The notes beneath the pieces were generated by a model, which was not told the origin of the DNA, did no database searches, and saw only the letters and a program-made list of their open reading frames with translations. The position numbers and the translations under genes were made by a program. Of a stretch of 64,000 nt of DNA, positions 41,063-47,216 are shown piece by piece (the first letter of the stretch is position 1; every line of letters begins with the position of its first letter). This stretch comes from UBA7672 sp030824255 (GTDB taxonomy: Bacteria > Pseudomonadota > Alphaproteobacteria > Caulobacterales > Hyphomonadaceae): contig OW818686.1 in the NCBI GenBank assembly GCA_942493305.1, positions 4,154,001 to 4,218,000 of the forward strand, given 5' to 3'.

Positions 41063-41739
41063 GCGAACCGCCTCGACGTCTTCACTTGCCCCAGCGCGTT
41101 GGCGTGCGCGCCGATCGGCCCCTTGCCCATCGGCATCACGCGCGGCTTGTGCTTCTCGCAGTACGGCCCCGGCACGATGCCCAGCTCGCCCGGCCGGCGG
41201 TTCACCATCACGCCGCACGGAGCCTCGGCTTCCATCGGATGATAGAATGGGCACGGCGTTTCCAGCGGCGGCGGGGCCTTCACGCGGGGCGCTTCCACCG
41301 TGTGAAGATTCTTCCCCGCTTCGGCCACCTGGAACTCGCCCGCGCGCGAGCGTTGACGCTTCGGCGCGACGGGCACGGTCGCCGAATACTTTTGCGCCGG
41401 GTAGAAGTGGCGCGGCGTAAGGCCGAGCGCGTGCGCCTGTTTCGAGATCGTCGCCTCGGAGCGTTCGCCCCCCATCGCCTGCTTGATCGCGATCAGCTTG
41501 AGGTGCGGTTCCTGTTCCCACAGCTTGCGCAGCTGCGCGTTGCGTTCGGGCGTCCAGTAATAGTTCGGCCCGACGACGCGCACGCCGAGCAGCTTCAGCC
41601 GCGCCACGATCGTCTTCGTGGTGAGCATGTTGCCGAACTCCGACATCGCGATCGCCATCGCCTCGATGTCGGTTCCCGCGTGGGCGAGCCGCGTCAGCTT
41701 TTCATCGCGCGCGTGCGTCCAGAATGGCAGCCTCGGCAT
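41059..41739 (-). CDS. GcrA-like regulator with duplicated N-terminal HTH regions
   Basis: The start MPRLPFWTHARDEKLTRLAH has GGGAG upstream. Two HTH-like parts can be seen (about 8-55 and 60-108), the second with WTPERNAQLRKLWEQEPHL and ATISKQAHALGL. This pattern, plus the C-terminal CPFYHPMEAEAPCG and GPYCEKH knuckle, recalls GcrA, the sigma70-binding cell-cycle regulator of Alphaproteobacteria that reads GANTC methylation. Host GcrA has one HTH; here there are two. Function is inferred from likeness. Confidence 0.65.
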   Translation of the reverse strand: MPRLPFWTHARDEKLTRLAHAGTDIEAMAIAMSEFGNMLTTKTIVARLKLLGVRVVGPNYYWTPERNAQLRKLWEQEPHLKLIAIKQAMGGERSEATISKQAHALGLTPRHFYPAQKYSATVPVAPKRQRSRAGEFQVAEAGKNLHTVEAPRVKAPPPLETPCPFYHPMEAEAPCGVMVNRRPGELGIVPGPYCEKHKPRVMPMGKGPIGAHANALGQVKTSRRFA

Positions 41740-41740
41740 G

Positions 41741-42040
41741 TCACTCCCCTCCCATCTTGAATTCGCGCATCGTGGATTCACCCCGGCACATCGGGCGGCC
41801 CGCGCCATCGAGGCGGGGCGTGACGCCGCCGAGGCGATGCACGAGGTACGTGCAGCCCGTGGCCGGATCGGTGAAGTCGACGAGATCGGGCGACGCGCCC
41901 TCGACGATGATGTTCACGCGGTCTTCCGCCACCACCGGCGGCGGCGGCGCGGCGTTCGCGGCGACATAGAACGCGCCACCCACCAGCCCGACAGCGACGC
42001 CGATGGCGGCGGCGAGTATCCATCCATCCCCCGTCGCCAT
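41741..42040 (-). CDS. Small membrane-anchored protein with DUF6440-like end
   Basis: The start MATGDGWILAAAIGVAV has one N-terminal membrane helix (about 6-28). The rest (RVNIIVEGASPDLVDFTDPATGCTYLVHRLGGVTPRLDGAGRP) matches the small DUF6440 pattern of a strand pair ending in LTPLLDADGKP. It is 99 residues, with a signal-like start. Function unknown. Confidence 0.62.
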   Translation of the reverse strand: MATGDGWILAAAIGVAVGLVGGAFYVAANAAPPPPVVAEDRVNIIVEGASPDLVDFTDPATGCTYLVHRLGGVTPRLDGAGRPMCRGESTMREFKMGGE

Positions 42041-42375
42041 CACCGCACCCCGCCACGCACATCGACGGAGACGGCGATCTTGCCGGTGTTGAACTTCTCC
42101 AGCGCGCGGATGGTGGAGACGACATGCGGCGTCAGCCCGCGCCGCACATCGGCCGGCGCTTCCAGCCAGCAGCGCGCCTGCGCCAGCGCCGACGTCCACC
42201 ACGCCAGCGGGCATGGCAGCCCGCTCACATCGCCAAGCGCCCGCGCCCGGTCGATCGCTTTGCGCAAGTCCTCGGACGCGGCGGGCCATCCCGGCAGGCG
42301 GTCGAGATCCCACGCGCCCTGCGCGGCGTCGAACGCCATCACGAGTTTCGTTGAAAGGCGGATGGCCTCGCTCAT
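42040..42375 (-). CDS. Hypothetical early protein, 111 residues
   Basis: The helical product starts MSEAIRLSTKLVMAFDAAQ and contains LPCPLAWWTSALAQARCWLEAP. It overlaps its neighbours by one and four bases, in line with coupled translation in the early operon. No known motif. Confidence 0.58.
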   Translation of the reverse strand: MSEAIRLSTKLVMAFDAAQGAWDLDRLPGWPAASEDLRKAIDRARALGDVSGLPCPLAWWTSALAQARCWLEAPADVRRGLTPHVVSTIRALEKFNTGKIAVSVDVRGGVR

Positions 42376-42542
42376 CGCGCGTCTCCGTCATGAAGGGAAA
42401 ATTCGGCGGCGAGACGCTCGCCCCGCGCCTCGCGCTCGGCGATCAACCCGCCGACGCGGCCAACGCCGGTCACCAGCTGCGCGAGGAACACCATCACGAG
42501 CGCCAGGAAGACGAGGATGAGAACAGCCAGCACCCGGTTCAC
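42372..42542 (-). CDS. Small single-helix membrane protein, 56 residues
   Basis: A GTG start (42542) has GGAGG five to seven bases upstream. The product VNRVLAVLILVFLALVMVFL has a single strong membrane helix and a charged tail EAEREARGERL-like. It lies near the early promoter. Function unknown; too short for usual gene calls. Confidence 0.55.
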   Translation of the reverse strand: MNRVLAVLILVFLALVMVFLAQLVTGVGRVGGLIAEREARGERLAAEFSLHDGDAR

Positions 42543-42859
42543 GGCGCAGCCTCCGCACTGGCGGGGGCGCTTTCCCACTCCGCCTGAATGGCGGGGGTCC
42601 AGAGATCCGTGCAGTTGCCGAGGTGGACGCGCCCCTCCGACCATTCCCGCAGCGGGAGGCCCACGGCGCCGGGCGGGTGAATGTGCCGGTCATCGGTCGC
42701 CGGAAGGCAGTAACGGGCCACCACGGCGGTTGAGCGGCCGAGCTTCCGGCCGAGGGTTTCGAGGCTCACCCCCTTCCACAACCGGAAGGCTTCCAGCAAA
42801 GTTCGTTCTTCCGGCGTACGAGGGGCTCGCAATTTCTCATCCGATTTGATATTTCTCAC
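42539..42859 (-). CDS. First gene of the leftward early operon, HTH-like (Cro position)
   Basis: The 106 residues contain ERTLLEAFRLWKGVSLETLGRKLGRSTAVVARY, a clear helix-turn-helix at about 20-50. The GTG at 42859 lies inside an operator, with no ribosome site upstream, so the mRNA may be leaderless; a TTG at 42832 with GGATGAG upstream is an alternative. Divergent from the repressor gene, it holds the place of cro. Confidence 0.65.
   Translation of the reverse strand: MRNIKSDEKLRAPRTPEERTLLEAFRLWKGVSLETLGRKLGRSTAVVARYCLPATDDRHIHPPGAVGLPLREWSEGRVHLGNCTDLWTPAIQAEWESAPASAEAAP
42833..42851. promoter_or_regulatory. Phage operator 1 of 5 (half-matched)
   Basis: TTTCTCA-TCCGA-TTTGATA has the 7-5-7 layout shared by five sites in the immunity region. 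It abuts the next operator with no gap, inside the start of the cro-position gene. Confidence 0.6.
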
Positions 42860-42870
42860 GGAATGAGAAG
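42852..42870. promoter_or_regulatory. Phage operator 2 of 5 (palindrome)
   Basis: TTTCTCACGGAATGAGAAG is a 7-5-7 palindrome with one outer mismatch. It covers the GTG start of the early gene, whose promoter would have TTGACG at 42896-42891 as -35. Confidence 0.7.
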
Positions 42871-42915
42871 CGAGTGGAGTTCGCGTGCGCCGTCAAGCCC
42901 CTCGGGAGGGCTGGA

Positions 42916-42934
42916 TTTCTCATTTGTGTTGATC
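42916..42934. promoter_or_regulatory. Phage operator 3 of 5
   Basis: TTTCTCA-TTTGT-GTTGATC lies 34 bases before the repressor start codon. Only the left half matches the perfect palindrome; the right half GTTGAT is shared with operator 4. Confidence 0.6.
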
Positions 42935-42967
42935 GATGAGTTTCTTACCCGGTGCGATATTCCGCGC

Positions 42968-43336
42968 ATGGAAGACGAAGACGCGGCCACGCCACCGAAA
43001 TTCGCCAACAGGATCGAGAAGTACCGCCGCCGGGCGCGCCTCTCGCTGATGGATCTCGCCGGCAAGGTCGGGACCAGCTTCCAGACGCTTCAGCGGTGGG
43101 AGAAGAAACACCCCAAGCTGACGATCGAGAAGGTCGAGAAGCTCGCGGCGGCGCTCGGCTGCACGCCGTACGACCTCCTCCCCTACCACCCCAAGCCGAT
43201 CAACGACCCGGAAATCAGCTTCGTGATCGAGCGGATGACGTCGGCCGATCCGGCCACGCGCCGGGCGATCATGCGCTCCGTGAAGGGGATGACGGAAGGC
43301 GACGAAGCCACCTTCGAGACGCGCCCGAAACGCTAG
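42968..43336 (+). CDS. XRE-family phage repressor
   Basis: The 122-residue product starts MEDEDAATPPKFANRIEKYR. The HTH lies at about 25-50 (SLMDLAGKVGTSFQTLQRWEKK), then LTIEKVEKLAAALGCTPYDLL, the usual C1/XRE pattern. There is no LexA-like cleavage domain, so induction must work differently from lambda CI. No ribosome site precedes the ATG; a GATATT -10-like box lies 7-12 bases upstream, so a leaderless mRNA is possible. The cro-position gene is divergent, and operators lie between. Confidence 0.85.
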   Translation: MEDEDAATPPKFANRIEKYRRRARLSLMDLAGKVGTSFQTLQRWEKKHPKLTIEKVEKLAAALGCTPYDLLPYHPKPINDPEISFVIERMTSADPATRRAIMRSVKGMTEGDEATFETRPKR

Positions 43337-43851
43337 CGGTCCACGTACATTTTCAGGGACATCACGCTGCAGTGTTGCGTGTGAATCGCCCCGTCCGCGC
43401 GCATGTTTGCGATGCCGCCACCCGGTAACGTGACCTCGAAATAGACCGTTATCGGATGCTGATCCGCTGCGTTGCGCGGGCCGATCCACGTCTCGCGGTG
43501 CTTGAAGTTGCGCGCGCGCGTCTGCGCGATCTCATTGCGCAGCGTGTGGTGGACATCGAGAGACGTTCCCAGCAGGGGATTGATGCAGTGAGCGCCCGCC
43601 AGGCGCTCCGCCTCCGACCACGGCCGAAAGGCCCACCACAGGCCGAGGCCGATCGCCCCCACAGGCACGATCGCGACAAGCACCAGCGCGATCACAAGGA
43701 TACGGCGCCACCCCACGCCGAGGAAACGCGGCTTCAGCACGCCGCCGTCGGCGTCAAAGCGCACGCCGCAGAACCGGCACACCGTCGCCGCCGCCTTGAT
43801 CGTCTCGGCGCAGCGCGGACATACGCGCTCGCCAGCCACGGAATCATTCAT
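43333..43851 (-). CDS. Zinc-ribbon membrane protein in the immunity region
   Basis: The start MNDSVAGERVCPRCAETIKA begins a zinc ribbon (CPRC ... CRFC, residues 10-30), then a membrane helix (about 55-80). The 172-residue product ends in a periplasmic-type domain with Cys residues. It converges on the repressor gene with a four-base overlap. Such lysogeny-region membrane proteins are candidates for superinfection exclusion, which is an inference from position. Confidence 0.72.
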   Translation of the reverse strand: MNDSVAGERVCPRCAETIKAAATVCRFCGVRFDADGGVLKPRFLGVGWRRILVIALVLVAIVPVGAIGLGLWWAFRPWSEAERLAGAHCINPLLGTSLDVHHTLRNEIAQTRARNFKHRETWIGPRNAADQHPITVYFEVTLPGGGIANMRADGAIHTQHCSVMSLKMYVDR

Positions 43852-43959
43852 CGCCTGCCCCAACCATCCCCGTTCGCGAGTGTTTCCGTGCTTCGCGCTG
43901 CCCCGCAACCCGGCGGTTTCTCGCCCAACAAGAAAAAAGTTTCCCTGCACGAACAAGGA

Positions 43960-43978
43960 TTTCTCAACTAAGTTGATA
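43960..43978. promoter_or_regulatory. Phage operator 4 of 5
   Basis: TTTCTCA-ACTAA-GTTGATA has the same left half as the other sites and the same right half (GTTGAT) as operator 3. It lies in the 300-bp divergent region between the zinc-ribbon gene and the rightward operon. Confidence 0.6.
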
Positions 43979-43994
43979 CCCACGTATTGCGATA

Positions 43995-44013
43995 TTTCTC
44001 TCTGTGTGAGAAA
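43995..44013. promoter_or_regulatory. Phage operator 5 of 5 (palindrome)
   Basis: TTTCTCTCTGTGTGAGAAA is a 7-5-7 palindrome with one inner mismatch, 35 bp from operator 4. It probably controls the rightward operon that ends in the integrase. Confidence 0.68.
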
Positions 44014-44153
44014 TGCGGGGCTGTCAGCCGCCACGGTTGGCACGCCGGTCCGAACCCGGTGAAAAGTCCGGCCGCTGCGTGGGGAGCCCTCTTTCCGTCC
44101 CCCCCGACCCCCCGAGGGTCCTCGCGCAGCGGTCGGCCCATCGGGGGCCTCGC

Positions 44154-44276
44154 ATGTACGGTTTGCTCGCCACCGCGTCCGGCATCGGCGCCGCCATCAT
44201 CGTGGCCGCCATCCTCGCCCTCGTCATCATCGACCGCGCCGTCAGCGTCAGCATCAACCCGGAGGACGACACGTGA
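44154..44276 (+). CDS. Small membrane protein, 40 residues
   Basis: The product MYGLLATASGIGAAIIVAAI has one membrane helix (about 3-27) and an acidic end INPEDDT. GGGGG lies upstream of the ATG. Its stop overlaps the next GTG start (GTGA), so it is the first gene of the rightward operon. Confidence 0.55.
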   Translation: MYGLLATASGIGAAIIVAAILALVIIDRAVSVSINPEDDT

Positions 44277-44548
44277 GCGAGCGAACGCTTGTGCTGAACC
44301 TGCCTTTCGACTTCGAAGACGGCAAAACGCCACCTGCCACGATGCGCATGGTCTCGCGGATCGGCACGATGCAGGACCCCGACACGCCCGGCGAAGCGGG
44401 CAAGGTCGAAGTCATGCAGTGGGCTGGCGGCTTCGGCATCGAGCTTTGGCACCCCGATGGGCGCAAGCTGGTCGTCGATCTCCGCCCCCTCCTCAGCGCG
44501 GCCTGCCGCGAACTTCTCGTCGTGCCGGTGGCCACCGATGGCCGCTAA
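44273..44548 (+). CDS. Hypothetical phage protein, 91 residues
   Basis: A GTG start overlaps the previous stop. The product (MSERTLVLNLPFDFEDGKTP with strands such as GFGIELWHPDGRKLVVDLRP) looks like a small beta-rich protein. It overlaps the DUF5131 gene by 11 bases. No family is recognised. Confidence 0.58.
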   Translation: MSERTLVLNLPFDFEDGKTPPATMRMVSRIGTMQDPDTPGEAGKVEVMQWAGGFGIELWHPDGRKLVVDLRPLLSAACRELLVVPVATDGR

Positions 44549-45833
44549 GACATCGATCGAATGGGCGGCGAACGCGGATGGCACGCCGGGCGCGACGTGG
44601 AACCCGATCCGCGCGATGCATGTCGGGGCCGATGGCGCGGTGCGCATCGGCACGCACTGCATCCATGTCAGCCCCGGCTGCGTGAACTGCTACGCCGAGA
44701 CGTTCAACATGCGCGGCCTCCCCAACGCGGGCACCGGCCTCGCCTACACCAAGCAGAACGAGGCGAAGGTCAGCATCTTCATCGACGAGCGGATGCTCGC
44801 CGTGCCCCTGCGCCGCCGCAAGCCCACCACCTTTTTCCTCTCCAGCATGACGGACGTGTTCGCCGACTTCGTGACCGACGACGAGCTCGACCGCCTCTTC
44901 GCCGTGATGGCGCTGTCACCGCAGCACACCTTCATCGTGCTGACAAAACGCGCCGAGCGGATGCGGGCGTGGTTCGCCGAGCGTTGGCAGGGCACGCCCA
45001 CACAAACCATCCACGTCGCCGGCGTCCCGCTCACCATCCCGGCAGGCGGCACGACGGGCCGGCGCTCGCAGGTTGAAGATGCGTGCGAGGAGTTCATCCG
45101 GCGCTTCGATCTCGACGACACGACACGCGAGGAACTTTGGACGCCGGAAGGCCGCCTCCGCATCATGCAGTGGGCATGGCCCCTCCCCAACGTGTGGCTT
45201 GTCGTGAGCGTCGAAGACCAGCGCAACGCCGACGAGCGCATCCCCCACCTTCTCGCCACCCCCGCCGCCGTGCGCGGCGTCAGCATCGAACCGATGCTCG
45301 GGCCGGTCGATCTCACCCGCATGTGGCTGCCGATGCCAGGCGGCGGACAAAGCCTCACGAATGTGCTCCGAAGCGGATGCGAAGGAACACATCGGCACAA
45401 TGGCGACGCCGCCGGCCACGATCATGGCGAAGGCACCTCGCGGCATGTCGGCGATCCCCGGTTTCTGCACCACCATCACGACGAAGGCTGCAACGCGCCG
45501 CGCATCGACTGGGTCATCTGCGGTGGCGAAAGCGGCCCGAAGGCCCGGCCCATGCACCCCGATTGGGCGCGCTCCCTGCGCGACCAATGCGCCGATGCCG
45601 GCGTGCCGTTCTTTTTCAAGCAATGGGGCGAGCACGGGCCGCTCAATATCGGCAGCGCCGACTACGGCATCGCGAGAATGCGGGATTCCGACACGATGCG
45701 GCGATGGGGCAAAGCCCGCGCCGGCCGCCTTCTCGACGGCGTCGAACACAACGCCCGCCCGCCCCTTTCCGCCAGCAGCCAGGGGGAGGCAGGTTACTCG
45801 CACACACCCGCCTCCTCCGGGAGGCGCGCATGA
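44538..45833 (+). CDS. DUF5131 (phage Gp37/Gp68) family protein
   Basis: The 431 residues begin MAAKTSIEWAANADG with TWNPIR, then HCIHVSPGCVNCYAETF. This is the conserved Cys cluster of the phage Gp37/Gp68 family. VFADFVTDDELDRLFAVMA, FIVLTKRAERMRAWF and WVICGGESGPKARPMHPDWARSLRDQC follow as expected. The family is related to radical-SAM-like proteins and its substrate is unknown. A His-rich insertion (HHHHDEGC region, about 285-325) is unusual and may bind metal. Confidence 0.88.
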   Translation: MAAKTSIEWAANADGTPGATWNPIRAMHVGADGAVRIGTHCIHVSPGCVNCYAETFNMRGLPNAGTGLAYTKQNEAKVSIFIDERMLAVPLRRRKPTTFFLSSMTDVFADFVTDDELDRLFAVMALSPQHTFIVLTKRAERMRAWFAERWQGTPTQTIHVAGVPLTIPAGGTTGRRSQVEDACEEFIRRFDLDDTTREELWTPEGRLRIMQWAWPLPNVWLVVSVEDQRNADERIPHLLATPAAVRGVSIEPMLGPVDLTRMWLPMPGGGQSLTNVLRSGCEGTHRHNGDAAGHDHGEGTSRHVGDPRFLHHHHDEGCNAPRIDWVICGGESGPKARPMHPDWARSLRDQCADAGVPFFFKQWGEHGPLNIGSADYGIARMRDSDTMRRWGKARAGRLLDGVEHNARPPLSASSQGEAGYSHTPASSGRRA

Positions 45834-46435
45834 GAGCGAGGTGCGACCGTTGCCGCAAGCCGCTGCGCGATGCGAACGTCGATAGCGAGACGTGGGAGCG
45901 CACCTTCATGGTGCGCTGCCGGAAGTGCGCCGTGTGCGCGCGGGCGATGGCCGCCATGCTCGACGATCTCGCGGACGCCATCGCCCACACCCTGCTTCCA
46001 GCGTTCAGCGATTTCACCACCACCTTCACGGGCGGCAGCATTGCGACGGGCGGCGTCTACACGCCGATGCGCGGCATCGCCTTCCCGGCCGAGCGTGTGT
46101 TGCGCCCGGCGAAGCCGCCCGAGCGGGTGTGGCTGCGCCGCACGAAGGGATGGCGGATGCCGCCCAACACGGTGAAGGTCACGCGCGGCAACGGCATGAA
46201 GTGGGGCAACCCGTATCGCGTCGGCGATCACCGCTTCACCCGCCAGACGCCCGGCGAAGCCTACGCCGAGCCCACGCCCGCCAACGTCGTGAAATGGTTC
46301 CGCGCCCACGTGCTCGAAACACCGGGAATGGTCGACCGCATCCGCGCCGAGCTGCGCGGCAAGAACCTCGCCTGCTTCTGCAAACCCGGCGCCCCCTGCC
46401 ACGCCGACGTGCTGCTGGTGATCGCCAATGGCTGA
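45830..46435 (+). CDS. DUF4326 domain protein with N-terminal Cys knuckles
   Basis: The ATG at 45830 overlaps the previous stop and has GGGAGG upstream. The N-terminal 35 residues carry CDRC and CRKCAVC. The C terminus (GWRMPPNTVKVTRGNGMKWG, ELRGKNLACFCKPGAPCHADVL) is DUF4326. The family occurs in phages and has no assigned activity. The extra N-terminal knuckle suggests nucleic-acid or metal binding. Confidence 0.85.
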   Translation: MRARCDRCRKPLRDANVDSETWERTFMVRCRKCAVCARAMAAMLDDLADAIAHTLLPAFSDFTTTFTGGSIATGGVYTPMRGIAFPAERVLRPAKPPERVWLRRTKGWRMPPNTVKVTRGNGMKWGNPYRVGDHRFTRQTPGEAYAEPTPANVVKWFRAHVLETPGMVDRIRAELRGKNLACFCKPGAPCHADVLLVIANG

Positions 46436-46655
46436 CGGCTCCCTGCCCCCACGCCGCGAGCGGACCGTGACGGCCGATGAGGGGCTTCCCCTCCACCCGG
46501 TGATTGAGTCACTGTCGGCCGAAATCGGGCGCTATCTCGCGCGCCTGGAATTCGAACGGCAGAAGGCGCAAACGGGGAACGATGCAGGCGGAGCGGGAGT
46601 GGACGGAAGCGGAGACGGCCGCGCTGGATGCAGCGTTCGAGGCCGGCGTGCGTGA
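46428..46655 (+). CDS. Hypothetical small protein, 75 residues (uncertain)
   Basis: The frame starts MADGSLPPRRERTVTADEG, overlapping the DUF4326 stop. Residues to about 48 look like a real helical protein (LHPVIESLSAEIGRYLARLEFERQK). The end (GGAGVDGSGDGRAG) overlaps the next gene by 74 bases and looks like a shadow. It may be genuine with a low-complexity tail, or partly spurious. Confidence 0.42.
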   Translation: MADGSLPPRRERTVTADEGLPLHPVIESLSAEIGRYLARLEFERQKAQTGNDAGGAGVDGSGDGRAGCSVRGRRA

Positions 46656-46881
46656 GGCGCTGAAGCGCGGCAAGTCGCTGTATATGCAGCTGACGCAACT
46701 ATCCGTTCCCGGCGCCGGGACCCGACCCATGTGGACGGCCTACTATCCGCCGAAGCTAATCGCGGCCGATGACGTCGCCGAATGGTGCGCGCACATCGGC
46801 TTCCACGCTGGCGAGAACGACCTCTTCTTTCCGCACTCGCATGTCGTGCGTGCGGCCCGCGACATGGGGATGCTGCAATGA
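46582..46881 (+). CDS. Hypothetical phage protein, 99 residues
   Basis: The start MQAEREWTEAETAALDAAFE follows GGGGAA at a good distance. The helical start leads to LYMQLTQLSVPGAGTRPMWTAYYPP and WCAHIGFHAGENDLFFPHSH. It overlaps the next gene by four bases. No family is recognised. Confidence 0.58.
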   Translation: MQAEREWTEAETAALDAAFEAGVREALKRGKSLYMQLTQLSVPGAGTRPMWTAYYPPKLIAADDVAEWCAHIGFHAGENDLFFPHSHVVRAARDMGMLQ

Positions 46882-47216
46882 AGATCGTCGACCGGAAGAC
46901 ATTTCTCGACATGCCGAAGGGCACGTTCTACGCGCGCATCCCAACGCCGATCATCATCGAAGGCCTCAGCGTAAAGGATGACCCGCGCGGCGAAAACGAC
47001 TGGTGGTATCGCCCGGTGACAAACTGGGATGCGAATGACGATGGCGAATGGACCGACCGCTATTTCGCGATGGTTGGAGGCGCAAGCTTCCCGATCGATG
47101 AAGGCACCGGCCCAGACGGCCTATATGAACCGAAAGATCAGTTTCTAGTCTTCGAGCGCGCCGACCTGTTGGCGCTCCAAGGATGGATCGAAGAAGCTCT
47201 CAAGGTCACGACATGA
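46878..47216 (+). CDS. Hypothetical phage protein upstream of the integrase, 112 residues
   Basis: The product begins MKIVDRKTFLDMPKGTFYAR and has many aromatic residues (DWWYRPVTNWDANDD, YFAMVGG). The start overlaps the previous stop and its stop overlaps the integrase start. It is thus co-translated with the integrase and might act as its partner or directionality factor, but the sequence gives no direct hint. Confidence 0.58.
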   Translation: MKIVDRKTFLDMPKGTFYARIPTPIIIEGLSVKDDPRGENDWWYRPVTNWDANDDGEWTDRYFAMVGGASFPIDEGTGPDGLYEPKDQFLVFERADLLALQGWIEEALKVTT

